64,000 bases of DNA from Cymodocea nodosa (GCA_036874045.1 CM072345.1:3807501-3871500), one strand, 5' to 3'; positions 1-12,437 are shown, numbered from the stretch's first letter. A program made the numbers and translations. The notes: a model not told the origin generated them from the letters alone.

Positions 1-631
1 GTTGTTTAGGAGGTTCTAAAATTGTCTTAATTTCTCCTGTTAAAGGCACCTGTTGTCTTGATGGTCCTTCACCATGATGCCTAGGTGGTAATAATGGAAT
101 ATAGAGTTTTAAGCTCTCCACCTCTGCCATTTTGAGTTGATAAACTCTTTGTCCTTCACTTCGAAGGCTCATTTTGCTAATGGCAGTTTTCTGTTCATCG
201 ATATACTATTTAATATCATCTAAAATAGCTGGGGGAAAATAATGTTGGGAATACAAGGATTGTAATTCCCTATTTGCATTTTCGATCATTGGTCCCCACT
301 TCTTTCCATAATAAGTGATAGATTGTACTGATGTCTCTAGTATATGTCTAGAACTTACAACCGCAGGGTTAGGTTGTAAATTTCTTTTCCATAAATGCAA
401 TGCGGAAAGTTCAATCTGTTTTAGTCTAAATTGTGTTTCAGCATAATTTTGAATAAATTTCCAACAGAAATTTTTCTCATCTTGAACAGCTTTTCTGATT
501 TCGTGTAGTACTTCGTTTGAAAAAGTGTACCTGGAGTAAATATTGTTGATTTCATTCTGCATTTTCTAAAGTTCCAGCTCTCTTTTCTGCACTTTGGTCA
601 TTCTACCACGTCCTCTTCCACGTCCTGACAT
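1..631 (-). pseudogene. A1 third ORF (downstream of pol), N-terminal part
   Basis: The reading frame starts at an ATG at 631 and runs off the left edge. The product begins with an RG-rich stretch (MSGRGRGRGRMTK), then a charged segment rich in Q, E and K that is probably helical. In-frame stops lie at 569-571 and about 203-205. The first is TAG where sister copy A2 has CAG; the second is TAG in both copies. No signal peptide or membrane segment is visible here, so nothing supports an envelope role. By comparison with A2 the missing C-terminal part would hold the NRIQINWF/KLFYGD-type core. Function unknown; an array-rich promoter-like region lies just upstream. Confidence 0.7.
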
Positions 632-1500
632 TGTTGATTAATCTTCGCTTTGCACTGTAGAACTTAGTGGAAGGAAAGATTGTGAAGTTAGGGTTTTACC
701 AAGGTAGAAACACGAAAGGTTGTTAGGAAAACATTCATAACTCTCCGAGTTTATAAATGGACAAACAGATTCAATCATTGAAATCATAAATATAAGATCC
801 GTTACTGATAAATAACTCGAGTGCTTGCAATAACTGTACAAGTTTTACAACTAACAATTGCAGAATACTTAGCGTAATTGTGCATATAAAGAAAATAACT
901 TCAGGCTAAGTGAAAAAGTGAGAAAACTCAAAAACTTATGATAACTGTTCGAGTTTCTCGAAGGAATAGGTGTGAAAACTCGAAGATTTAGACATAACTG
1001 TTCGAGTTTCGACTGAGACATTATAAAGCAATGAAATTCAACACGTGCATAATTTGAACTTAAGGTGCTCAGAAAGTTTCGGAGACTTATAAACCTAACT
1101 ATCCGATGCTTAGGTGCATTTCGGAGAGTTACAGATAACCTTCCGAAAGATAACTTAAGTCAATCGTCTAGATCACGACACGTGTACTTAAGCAGTTTTA
1201 TAATAAAGAGATGTTTTAGACAGTTACCAATCTAACTTTCCGATGCCTAGACGCATTTCGAAGAGTTACAGATAACTTACCGAAAATCCACTTAAGTCAT
1301 GCATTATGGTTTTGACACGTGTACTTCAGGAAATAATAAAATAGTCTATTGAACGTTTTAAAACACAACTGCCTAATACTTGTAATATAACTTGCCGAAA
1401 CAAAGAAAATTCGGATACTTAAGAATTAAAATACCTGCAAGTCACCGACAGTTTAGAAATGTACTTAATTAAGGTGTATTTCCTGAAATTATGTAGATTC
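632..1500 (-). promoter_or_regulatory. A1 internal promoter-like array upstream of the third ORF
   Basis: About 870 bases without coding potential but dense in the word TAACTNNNCGA and its complement, for example TAACTCTCCGA at 738-748 and TAACTGTTCGA near 994, plus pairs such as AACTATCCGA facing TCGGAGAGTTA near 1100-1125. CACGTG boxes lie between them. A telo-box (TAGGGTTTT) sits at 689-697, about 60 bases before the ATG. The same words occur in this element's LTR. That this is a promoter is inference from layout; the same order recurs in A2, C and G1. Confidence 0.55.
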
Positions 1501-2631
1501 TTTCATGAAAACAAATAATAGTTCAAAAGCTATGAATTATTATACGAGAAATTGCTCCCCCTACATAAATGTAGTGTAAAGAATCTATGACATACTTAAT
1601 TTGGGTTGCCAAGCCCTAAGTAGAGTTGGCTTAAAACGGTCAAAAAGCTTACTTAAAGAGGATGCTAAGCCTTAAATAGATTTGAGTCTCTCTTCTTCTT
1701 TTTTTAATTTGAATGAAATACAGAAAGTAGTAGAGTTAACAATTTAGACTTTTTGGCTTTTATCTTATTCAATTTACAAAAGATAATTCATAGAGATATA
1801 CCTACAGAAACTTAAAAGATTTCAATAATGAGTACACAACTTAAGACAAATAAATATCGTACATTATGTGTAAAGAGTAGATAATAACAAAAATAATAAG
1901 GATTATATGCACAGATTATGTCAGGATTGTTATAACACCTTGAAAGATAAATTAAGCTTGAGTACATTGCCCCTTTTTTTTTCTTTTTTTTTATATATTC
2001 ATATATATATATTTTATGTATTACCTCCCACAATATCATCTTTTTATGTGATCATAATCCCTTGCTTAGGGGAAAGATAACTAGTTACTCAATGACAAGT
2101 GAGAACAAGTAATTTTTATTTTTTTTTTTAAATATAATCTGAATTACTTGCAAAATGAGTTTTTAGTCAGCTCATCCCAAACCAGTTGGTATAAGTGACT
2201 AGGGTTTAAGATCCCCCAACGGACTTAATTACTCAAGTAATTACAGACAAAAAATAAACAAAAATAAAACAAGACAGTAAATTAAATTAGAGGCAACCAC
2301 AAGACTTAATTTTTCTAACAGAATGTTAATAACTTTCCTTTAATAAAAAGTACAAACTTTCTATGTATTTTCCTGTTAAAATCTCGGTAATAGCATATAC
2401 ATAAGTAACAAAAATATAGTTGGCACTCACATTGAATCAAATTAACTTTTCCTTAAGTAATGTTTTCTAAATTTTTCTTAAATAAATTGACTTCAATAAA
2501 AATCAGAATTTCATAAATTCTTAACTACCAGAAAACTATAATTAAAAAAATGTTATTTTGTTTTTAATAAAAAAAGACATTAAATTCTAAAACTACCTTA
2601 TAACAAACCAAAATACAATGAATAGGACCAT
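1501..2631. other. A1 noncoding stretch between pol and the third ORF
   Basis: AT-rich, no supportable gene. On the minus strand it carries GTAGGGGGAGCA (plus 1555-1566), a polypurine-tract-like site found at the equivalent place in A2 and C. Homopolymer T runs and a short TA repeat near 1975-2015 are simple sequence. The stretch matches A2 44220-45359 closely. Confidence 0.6.
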
Positions 2632-5600
2632 TTAAATATTAGATAACCTACAAATACCAAGTTCTAATCGTAATTTTGAGAATGTATTTTCATCTAAGGG
2701 TTTTGTAAATAGATCTGCTAATTGTTCTGTGGTAAGAACAAAATTTAATACTATTTTTCCTTTTATAACATTATCCCTTAGAAAATGATGTCGAACTTCT
2801 ATATGTTTTGCTCGTGAATGTAAGACATGATTTTTAGATAAACTTATTGTAGAACTACTATCACAGAAAATCTTAGTTGGTTCATAGTTTAAATTAAAAT
2901 CCTTTAAGGTTTGTCTGATCCACAGGATTTGAGCACAGCAAAGTGCAGCAGCTATATATTTAGCTTCAGTTGTAGATAATGCTACAAAATTTTACTTTTT
3001 GCTAAACCATGACACTAAAGAATTACCTAACAATTGACAAGTGCCATTGGTGCTTTTTCTTTCAAACTTACATCCTGCAAAATTAGCATCACTATAACCT
3101 ACTAAGTTTAAAGAACTATGTTTAAAGTAAAACAGTCTGAAATTGATGGTTCCTAATAGATATTTAAAAATTCGTTTAACAGCAAGTAGGTGCGATTCCT
3201 TAGGATTTGATTGATATCTAGCACAAGTACACACACTAAAGGCTAGCTGTTAAATAGAGTAATGAACCAATCATACTTCTATATTGTTTTACATCTACAG
3301 TTTTTCCAAAGTCATCTTTATCCAACTTGGTGATAGTACTCATTGGTGTATTCTTTGTTTTAGTGTTGTCTAAACCAAACCTCTTTAATAAATCTTGAGT
3401 ATATTTTTCTTGTGAAATAAAAGTACCCTGATCTAATTGCTTAATTTGTAAGCCTAGGAAAAATGATAGTTCACCCATCATACTCATTTCAAATTGATTA
3501 GTCATGTCTTTCGAAAAGGATTCAACTAATTTATAATTTGTTGCTCCAAATATGATGTCATCTACATAGATTTGAACTACTAATATTTCTTTTTTGATCT
3601 TCTTGATAAAAAGAGTGTGATCTGCCTTTCCCATAGAATACCCTTTTTCCATAAGAAATTTAGATAATCTTTCATACCAAGACCTAGGAGCTTGTTTAAG
3701 GCCATATAGTGCCTTCTTAAGCTTGTAAACATACTCAGGATGATTTGAATCTTCAAAACCTGGAGGTTGTTTTACATACACTTCTTCTTTTATATATCCA
3801 TTTAAAAAAGCAGTCTTAACATCCATTTGATATAATTTGAAATCCATATAACAAGCATATGCTAACCAAATTCGTATTGATTCTAGTCTAGCAATAGGAG
3901 CAAATGTTTCATCATAGTCAATTCTTTCCTCTTGCTTGTAACCTTGAGCAACTAATCTAGCTTTGTTTTTAACTATATGTCCATCTTGATCTACTTTGTT
4001 TCTAAATACCCACCTTGTTCCTATTATGGATTGATTTTCAGGTGGTGGAACTAGATCCCATACCTCATTTCTTATAAATTGATTTAGCTCATCTTGCATA
4101 GCTAAAAACCAAAATTCATCTTCTAAGGCATCTTCAATTTTCTTAGGTTCTAGTAAAGAAACAAATGAATAAGCACCACAAATGTTGACTACTGATGACC
4201 TAGTCCTAACTCTTTGATTAGGATCGCCTATTATTTGATCATTAGGATGAGATGAAGCATAACGCCAATTTCTATGTTGTTCCATATTTTCTATAGGTAT
4301 GACATTATTTTCTTCTAAATTTTCATCATTCAAACTTAAATTTCTTATTCCGTCAGATAATCTATCAATTTCTCTGTCAACATCATTTGGTACTATTTCT
4401 GAGAGAATTTCTGAATCAAAGTTTTCAGCATGTCTTAAATCCAAATGAGAATTTTCATGAAATTTCACATGCAGGGTTTCCTCAATGGTTTTTGTTGATT
4501 TATTATAAACTCTATATGCTTTACTTCTAATGGAATAACCAACAAAAATCCCTTCGTCTGATTTGGCTTTAAATTTGTCTCTTCGTTCCTTAGTGTTTAA
4601 AATAAAACACTTACAGCCAAAGGGTTTTAAATAACTTATTTTGGGAACCCTGTTATATCATATCTCATAAGGAGTTTTATCTAAAATTGGTCTTAGATGT
4701 ACTCTATTTATAACATAGCATGTTGTATGAACTACTTCTACCCAGAGAAAAAGGGGTAACTTATTCTCATTTAACATGGTTCTGGACATTTCCTGAAGAG
4801 ATCTGTTCTTTCGTTCTACTATCCCATTTTGTGAAGGAGCTCTTGGAAATGAGTATCTATGATTTATGCCTAATTCTTCACAAAAGGTGTCCATTTGATC
4901 ATTATCAAATTCTATACCATGATCACTCCTAAGTTTTTGAATTTTAACATTTTGCTCATTCTGAACTTTATTACAGAATATCTTAAATATTTCAAAAACT
5001 TCAGTTTTATTAGCTAGAAAATAGATCCAAGTAAATCTAGAATAGTCATCAACTAGTACAAAAGCATAATGTTTACCTCCTAGACTAGTTGTTCTAGTAG
5101 GTCCAAATAAATCCATATGCACTAGTTCTAATACTCTTTTGCTTGTTATTTCATTTAAGCTTTTAAAGGATGTTTTATGTAATTTACCTAGTTGACATGC
5201 ATCACACATAAACTCTTTCGAGTACTTAATACTAGGTAAACCTCTAACTAGATTCTTTTTAGACAACTTTTGTAATAATTTTAAGTTTGAGTGTCCTAGC
5301 CTTCTATGCCATAAAATGACTTCATCTGATTTTGCAATTAAGCAAGCATTGTCTTTAATAATATCAGAAGGCAAATTTAAAATACAAACAGATCCTTTCT
5401 TGTATGCAGTGAATAAAATTTCGTTCGTAGTCATGTCCATAATTTTACAGGAATGTTTTTCAAAAATTACTCTGTAAATCTTCATTAAAACAGGAACACT
5501 CAATAAATTAAAACCTAAGTTTTCAACTAATAAGACATCATTTATAAAACATTTCTCAATTACCTGAACCTTGCTAGACCCAAGGATATTTGTTTTGCTT

Positions 5601-5716
5601 TTATTTCCAAAGGTAACTTGTCCATTCTTGGTCTTTGTTATTTCTGTAAGTAATCGTATATCTCCAGTCATGTGGCTGGATGCTCCACTGTCCATTATCC
5701 ATTTTGATTTGTGTAC
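2632..5716 (-). pseudogene. pol: A1 pol: protease, integrase, reverse transcriptase, RNase H
   Basis: Ty1/copia polyprotein in standard order. The protease motif DSGASSHMTG is near 5690-5665. A GAG-pre-integrase segment (LWHRRLGHSN) lies near 5310. The integrase zinc region is followed by core motifs HMDLFGP, RSDHGIEFDN and NGIVERKN (about 5115-4815). The reverse transcriptase has YVDDIIFG near 3570. RNase H ends in LFTKPLDENT and a stop at 2632. The frame opens directly after a TAG at 5717-5719. Lesions: TGA at 4656-4658 (A2 has TGG), a 14-base deletion near 3238 relative to A2 that shifts frame after LLYLTAS, and a TAA after WFSKK that A2 shares. Too damaged to be active, though most catalytic residues remain. 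Confidence 0.9.
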
Positions 5717-5727
5717 CTACAAAACAA

Positions 5728-7741
5728 TCAAAAAGAGATTTTATCTCTTGGAACCCATTTTTGAGTGGGTCCAAGAATTTTAGAGAGAGTCATATCAAAA
5801 TAATCCATATTTTTAGACTTCAACTTATCTATTTTCTGATAATTATTTTTGCGTTTCTTTCTCTTAGTGTTATAATTATCAGAACATTTATCTCCATGTA
5901 AACCAAAGTTGAAATTTTCATTTCTGACATTATTTGATTTCCAATATTCGATATTCTTTAAATATGAAGAAAATTGATCAAGAATATTAAAATTCTCAAA
6001 TGTCTTAGCTTGATTCTTCAGAAGATTTCTTTTGAAATTCTTGCATCATGTGCTATCATTTATATGTTGCATTTCATCAATTTGCACATATTTTTCTCCC
6101 TTTTTGATTACACATGGAATAATTTTTCTCTTACTATTCTTAATACTGGAAATAAAGACATTATTTTTAGCAGTACCATCATGCAATATATAATTTTCAA
6201 AAGATGCATCGTGTAAACCAATACCATGTTTTTCTACATTTGATATTTTACTACTGAGTTCATTTGTTAAAGTTTTGACTATTATTCCATTTACTTAATA
6301 TAGCCTTTTGATCGCAGACTTTAATCTTTAACACATCAATTTCTGAATTTAAATCAGTAATAGTCAGTTCTAGTTTTTCAATTTCATAGATCATTTTCTT
6401 CTTATCAGCAATTAAATTTTCACAATCAGCATGCAATTTTGTTTCTATAGCAGTGAACTTTAAAATTTCCTGTGCATGCCTTTGATTTTCTTCTTTAAAT
6501 TTATTTAACGTAGAGTTCAGAAAATCAATCTTATTTCCAGATTCATCTAGCATTTTCTTAGTGTCCTTTCTTTCTATTTTGACTTTCTTATATTTTCTGG
6601 CCAGTCTATTGTATTCAACAAGTAATCCATCAAAACTATCAAAATTAGCATTTTGATTAGAGGATACCTCACTAGATTTTGCCATAAAGCATACATTTGC
6701 CAGATTTTCTTCTGAATCTGATGTTGATGAGGATTCATTGTCTGATGTTAAATCCTTTGTTTCTTCACTTTGTGAAGCTGAAGAGTCATCCCATGTCACT
6801 TTAAGCACTCTTCTCTTTCTGAATTTCTTATTTCTGAAATTCCTCCTCGAATTCTTCTTATCTTTGTTGAGAGGACAATCAGTTTGAAAGTGACCCGGCC
6901 TGTTGCACTTGTAGCATATACTTTTGTCTTTCGTGAATGACTTCTTCTCCATATCTCTAGACGTCTTTGCTGACCTGAAGTTCCTGCATTTCTTCAACAG
7001 ATTTCTAAATTTTCTGGTCGACAACAATAAATCATCGTTAGAATCACTAATGACTTCTGAGACTTTATCAGCCTCAAAAGCCAGATCCCTTCTAGGATTT
7101 TTCCCTTTTGGATCTAAATGTTGTACTTCATAGGCTGTTAGATTTCCTATGAGATCATCGAGAGTATATGTATTTAAGTCTTTGGACTCTTTAGTAGATG
7201 TTGTCTTTTGAGCCCAAATTTTAGTTAAAGATCTAAGGATCTTTCTTACCAAGTCTTTTTCCTTGAATTTCTTGCCTAAAGATTTTAATGAATTTACAAT
7301 CTCAAGAAAATGGGAAAACATGTCAGAGATACATTAATTTTCGTTCATTTTAAAAAGCTCATATTTATGTACTAACATATTGATCTTAGATTCCTTGAAT
7401 TGATTAGTACCTTCATTGGCAACTTCTAATGCATGCCATATCTCATATGCAGTTTGATATGCAGAAACTTTATTAAATTGATCATGAGATAAAGCACAAA
7501 ATAAGATGTTTAAACCTTTAGCATTTAGTGTCATTCGCTCCTTTTCATCAAAAGTCCAAGTATCATATGGAGTCGTAACTAACACTATAGGATTGCTAAT
7601 TATATGCCATAATTTGAAATTGATTGACTGAAAAAATACTTTCATCCTATATTTCCAGTAGCTATAATTGCTACCTTCAAACATAGGAGGACGATTAGTG
7701 GTCTGTCCTTCAATCATAACTAAGATTTCAGAATTATCCAT
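5728..7741 (-). pseudogene. gag: A1 gag (capsid-like, zinc knuckle, long C-terminal extension)
   Basis: Starts at ATG 7741. The first part is a copia gag domain (SNYSYWKYRMKVFF type), followed near 6900 by the zinc knuckle CYKCNRPGHFQTDC, an acidic serine-rich stretch and a long helical, coiled-coil-like segment. A stop interrupts at 7334-7336 and another near 6260; beyond it the reading continues in another frame to a TGA at 5728-5730, ending in the conserved GP..KWVP tail. The long C-terminal extension is typical of Sirevirus-like gags. Gag would form the particle and bind the RNA genome through the knuckle. Pol starts 12 bases further on in a different frame. Confidence 0.85.
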
Positions 7742-7831
7742 TTTAAACAGATGATCCGAAGTAAATGACAGGAAAAACCAATTCCTAAATAGAGAAATGA
7801 AAGCTTTCGAATGCTTTAAACAGTTTAAAAT

Positions 7832-7843
7832 GCTCTGATACCA
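7832..7843 (-). other. A1 primer binding site (initiator tRNA-Met)
   Basis: On the minus strand reads TGGTATCAGAGC, complementary to the 3' end of plant initiator tRNA-Met, two bases inside the 5' LTR end. This fixes the LTR/internal boundary. Confidence 0.9.
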
Positions 7844-8357
7844 GTTGTAGGATCGTTTGTATCACAAGAGGGGGGGTGAATTATGTCTTTAGTAATTAAA
7901 CTATCGGATAAAACAAGAGCACAAAACACTCGTAAATGAAATTCTATTCATTTATTTCAAGACAAAATTTACAATATCTTTTCAGCTCAATTCCCTTCTT
8001 AACGGTTTTGATACAGTAATTTTTGATATACAATTCAAATAGGAAAACAAAGCTCTTTTTCAAAACTAATTTTGAATTGCATAAAACCTGATCTTTATGC
8101 ACACAGCTCTTTTTTTTCTCTTTGCTCAGCTTCTGTATCTCTTCTTCTCCAGTTGTTGAATTTCCAGACTTCTTGTGTTTGCAGCTCCTTTTCTAAAATT
8201 GCTTGGAATTTCGAACTTCTTCTGATGTTGGAGAACTTTTCAGAATATGAATATTCAAACTTAACTTTTCAGTTAGGGATCCAGATTGAATATTCAGACT
8301 TGGTTTTTGAGATTGGGATCCTCTATTGTAATGTAGCTCGTACTCTCAATATGTAGT

Positions 8358-9969
8358 TGTAGGACCGTATGGCTACACAAGAGGGGGGTGAATTGTGTAT
8401 TTTTAATATTTTTTGAAATATAATTGAAACTTTAAAACTCAAAAACAAGTCAAGACATTGTTTTCATAAAATCATTTTTATTCAAGCTTTCAATTACAAT
8501 ATACAATTCAATTCTCCTCAGAAATTGTAGATGCAATTATATTTCGATACCATGCATCATCTAAACAATTTCATAACTACAAATAGGGAAAACTAATTTG
8601 CGGAATTTAAAACTTTTCTCCCTGTTTGAGATCTTTCTTCTTCTTCTTTTTCTTCTTCAGCAATTCTTCAATGACGAATATCTTGTCTTTTCATGCTTCA
8701 CCGAATTTGCTTTCTTTTGATACTTCAAATCTTCAGTGACGAAAATCTTACATTTTTATGCTTCACTGAACTTTCTTCCACTTGAGAGATTTTCCCGAAG
8801 AGGTGTTTTTGATCCCTAAAAAAGATTTTTCTTTTGGTGTGCAGGGATGTTTTGATCCTTGAAAAGATTTTTCTTTTTGTGTGCAAGGATAAATTGATCA
8901 ACGAGAATTCTATGCCTTTTATACTGTATCTTCATTTCATGCATATCCTTCACGTTTAACCACTACCAGTTTTCCACTTCTCCACGTCTTTCCTTTTTCC
9001 TTCATCGAAACACACACGTTCTAACCCACGTTTATATTTCGAATTTTCTTTAATCATTAGTCTTGGATCTCTGAAAAATTTCCTGCAAAATAAACTTTCT
9101 CGTCCAAAAGTTTTTCATTAGTGTAATAAGAAGTCGTTACTTTAATGTTAACTAAACAAGTAAGACAAGTATATATATAACTTAACGTTTCTAACTTAAC
9201 GAGTTCCTCATGTGCCATTTCACGTGACAAGTACTGTAGCTAACTCAACGAACTAAGTCTATGGTGTTATGCTATCTCAACGAACCATCTCCGTTGTGTT
9301 ATGATAACTCAACGAACCATTTCCGTTGTGTTATGATAACTCAACGAACCAGTAATAAACAAATGTTTTTATAATAAGAATTTTACCATGTGCAAAAATA
9401 ACAACTTAAGTTTATAACGCTAACCTAACGCGTTGCCTTAGTGTTCAATATAGCAACTCAACGCGTTTAGTTATTTTAACTTAACGAGTTAAACATGTGC
9501 ACCTCACGTGATACAATACAACATTCGTAACTTATAATTTCACCACGTGTATAACACTAACTTAACGAGTTCGTCTCTTCTTTTACTCACTAACTTAACG
9601 AGTTATCACGTGACCTATTTTAACCTTTAAGCCTCTAACTTATTGAGTTCTCACGTGACCTCTATACAAACAAAACTCTAACTTAACGAGTTGTCTAAAC
9701 GTGCACTGTTCATGATACAGAAGATATAACATTAAAACATATCATGCTTTTCAATAAAAACACACGTTAACTTAACGTTTAGCTAAATGAGAAATTAATG
9801 CAACGAAACAACTAGTTATTAACTTCAAATCCAATACAGACAAGTATTTATATTAGTAAGCTTTTTTTGTATTAATTGATGATTTTAATTTCTTTTCACA
9901 AGCAATAGTAATTGAGCAAATATGATTATTTTCATTCAGCACACATCATCAAAACGAAAATACTCAATA
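8358..9969 (-). repeat. Solo LTR B (C family) inside the A1 LTR
   Basis: 1612 bases from TGTAGGACCG to ACTCAATA (terminal CA changed to TA), flanked by target duplications GTAGT at 8353-8357 and 9970-9974. No internal sequence or primer site is attached, so it is a solo LTR left by recombination between two LTRs. The A2 LTR near 39800 shows the unoccupied site. The sequence matches the C LTRs in reverse orientation, with the same motif array and leader hairpins. Confidence 0.93.
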
Positions 9970-10889
9970 GTAGTCGAACTCTGTTGTCTTTCACGTTCTA
10001 CATGTTCATCCACTAGATCCACAATCCATAATCTATAATCTATGTACTAATTTTCTCTTTAATCCAAATTACTTTCTATTTAAATTTCCACTTTCTATAC
10101 GGACAATCTAAGTTTCCACGATCTCCACTCGTAGATTCACTGAAATTTTATCTTCCTCGAGTCTTGTAGAATATCTTCTAAGTCTTCGATTTAGTCGAAC
10201 ATTTATCCTTTAACTCCTGTCAAAACTCGAACACTTATCCTTTAACTCTTCAAGTTCTTGCACCTGCAAAACACGTGACTAAACAAGGAAACTTATCTAT
10301 TCGTTAGTCCTTTTACAAAACTAGAACAGTTATCTATCCATGCGTATAAAAACTTGAACAGTTATCTAACTATTCGATTTTTCATTACCGAACGCACATG
10401 GAAAACACGTGACAACTTAAAACATTAAAAACACACGTGCGGATAACTTAACTATACGAGTTTTTAACATAAAGTATTCGACAAAAACAAAACGTTAACT
10501 ATCCGAAAGTTTAACTATTGCAAATCTAGCTCTTCGGAAATCTTTAATTTATTTGACATAAAAATGAAACTTTCCAATAATCTGTTAACTATTATACTTA
10601 GAGAAATATACTTAGAGAATATTATTGTTGAGTATTTTTGTTTTGATGATGTGTGCTGAATGAAAATAATCATATTTGCTCAATTACTATTGCTTGTGAA
10701 AAGAAATTAAAATCATCAATTAATATAGAAAAAGCTTACTGATATAAATACTTGTCTGTATTGGATCTGAAGTTAATATCAAGTCGTTTCGATGCATTAA
10801 TTTCTCATTTAGCTAAACGTTAAGTTAACGTGTGTTTTTATTGAAAAGCATGATATGTTTTAATGTTATATCTTCTGTATCATGAACAG

Positions 10890-11420
10890 TGCACGTTTAG
10901 ACAACTCGTTAAGTTAGAGTTTTGTTTGTATAGAGGTCACGTGAGAACTCGTTAAGTTAGAGGATTAAAGGTTAAAATAGGTCACGTGATAACTCGTTAA
11001 GTTAGTGAGTAAAAGAAGAGACGAACTCGTTAAGTTAGTGTTATACACGTGATGAAATTATAAGTTACGAATGTTGTATTGTATCACGTGAAGTGCACAT
11101 GTTTAACTCGTTAAGTTAACAGAACTAAACGCGTTGAGTTGCTATATTGAACACTAAGGCAACGCGTTAGTTTAGTGTTATAAACTTAAGTTGTTATTTT
11201 TGCACGTGGTAAAATTCTTATTATAAAAACATTTGTTTATTACTGGTTCGTTGAGTTATCATAACACAACGGAAATGGTTCGTTGAGTTAACATAACACA
11301 ATGGAGATGGTTCGTTGAGATAGCATAACACCACAGACTTAGTTCGTTGAGTTAGCTATAGTACTTGTCACGTGAAATGGCACATGAGGAACTCGTTAAG
11401 TTAGAAACGTTAAGTTATAT
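10890..11420 (+). promoter_or_regulatory. U3 array of TCGNNNAGTTA words with CACGTG boxes
   Basis: About ten copies of the bipartite word within 530 bases, in two subtypes: CTCGTTAAGTTA (for example 10906-10917) and GTTCGTTGAGTTA (three or more copies around 11245-11355, each followed by a CATAACACA-type unit). CACGTG boxes alternate with them near 10939, 10983, 11047, 11085, 11206 and 11369. CACGTG is a known plant bZIP/bHLH site. The role of the bipartite word is unknown; its position upstream of the TATA-like site suggests transcriptional control. Confidence 0.7.
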
Positions 11421-11671
11421 ATATACTTGTGTTACTCGTTTAGTTAACATTAAAGTAATGACTTCTTATTACACTGATGAAAAAGTTTTGGATGAGAAAG
11501 TATATTTTGTAGGAAATTTTTCAGAGATCCAAGACTGATGATTAAAGGAAATTCGAAATATAAGCGTGGGTTAGAACGCGTGTGTTTTGATGAAGGAAAA
11601 AGAAAAGACGTGGAGAAGTGGAAAACTGGTAGTGGCTAAACGTGAAGGATATGCATGAAATGAAGATATAG

Positions 11672-11680
11672 TATAAATGG
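11672..11680 (+). promoter_or_regulatory. C LTR TATA-like box
   Basis: TATAAATGG follows the U3 array and precedes the hairpin-rich leader. The 3' LTR has TATAAAAGG at the same place, a better TATA box, so the 5' copy appears to have lost one base of the consensus. Confidence 0.65.
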
Positions 11681-11704
11681 CATAGAATTCTCGTTGATCA
11701 ATTT

Positions 11705-11929
11705 ATCCTTGCACACAAAACGAAAAATCTTTTCAAGGATCAAACCATCCCTACACACCAAAAGAAAAATCTTTGTTAGGGATCAAAAACACCTTCTCGG
11801 GGAAAATCTCTCAAGTGGAAGAAAGTTCAGTGAAGCATAAAAAGGTAAGATTTTCGTCACTGAAGATTTGAAGTATCAGAAGAAAGCAAATTCGGTGAAG
11901 CATGAAAAGACAAGATATTCGTCACTGAA
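11705..11929 (+). other. Four tandem hairpins in the C transcript leader
   Basis: Stems: ATCCTTG/CAAGGAT (11705-11711 with 11734-11740), ATCCCTA/TAGGGAT (11747-11753 with 11777-11783), TTCAGTGA/TCACTGAA (11826-11833 with 11857-11864), TTCGGTGA/TCACTGAA (11891-11898 with 11922-11929). They form two duplicated pairs. The second stem is G-C closed in the 3' LTR (ATCCCTG/CAGGGAT), a compensatory change. Location in R/U5 suits packaging, dimerisation or translation signals, but function is inferred. Confidence 0.6.
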
Positions 11930-12239
11930 GAATTGCTGGAGAAGAAAAAGTAGAAGAAGAAAGATCTCAAACAGGGAGAAAAGTTTTAAATTCCGCAAAT
12001 TAGTTTTCTCTGTTTGTACTTATGAAATTGTTTAGATGATACATGGAATCGAAATATAATTGCATCTACAATTTTTGAGGAGAATTGAATTGTATATTGT
12101 AATTGAAACCTTGAATAAAAATGACTTTATGAAAACAATGTCTAGACTTGTTTTTGAGTTTTAAAGTTTCAATTATATTACAAAAAATATTAAAAATACA
12201 CAATTCACCCCCCTCTTGTGTAGCCATACGATCCTACAG

Positions 12240-12251
12240 TGGTATCAGAGC
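12240..12251 (+). other. C primer binding site (initiator tRNA-Met)
   Basis: TGGTATCAGAGC, one base after the LTR end. Confidence 0.93.
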
Positions 12252-12437
12252 TTTGTGAATAATCTTTGATATAAAATTGATACCAACTTATTTAATATCA
12301 TTGCTTATTCTACCTTCCTTGTTTTTAAACGAAAATTATTATCTGAGCATACGTTTAACACTATTGATTTAAGGCTCAAGTTGTTTTAAAGTTTTTAGAC
12401 TGTTTAAAATCAAATATGTTGAAAAATCTAAGGTAAG

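Larger units (their letters stand above)
10626..12238 (+). repeat. C 5' LTR
   Basis: Begins TGTTGAGTAT and ends CGATCCTACA directly before the primer site. U3 runs to about 11700 and contains the motif array. A TATA-like TATAAATGG lies at 11672-11680 (TATAAAAGG in the 3' copy at 21706-21714). The transcribed part holds four tandem hairpins. Close to its partner at 20660-22271. Confidence 0.95.

Noticed and set aside
1..631. Histone H4-like start (MSGRGRGRG) in the A third ORF
   Set aside because: Only the short RG-rich start is similar; the rest has no histone fold features and matches the retroelement ORF in A2.
5571..6216. Plus-strand open frames over A1 gag-pol
   Set aside because: Shadows of the minus-strand coding sequence.
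8072..8356. Plus-strand open frame of 94 codons in the A1 LTR
   Set aside because: It lies antisense in the transcribed part of an LTR, has no domain, and ends at the solo LTR insertion.
10890..11420. CRISPR-like array or satellite
   Set aside because: Word spacing and intervening sequence are irregular, the DNA is plant nuclear, and the unit is part of an LTR U3 region.
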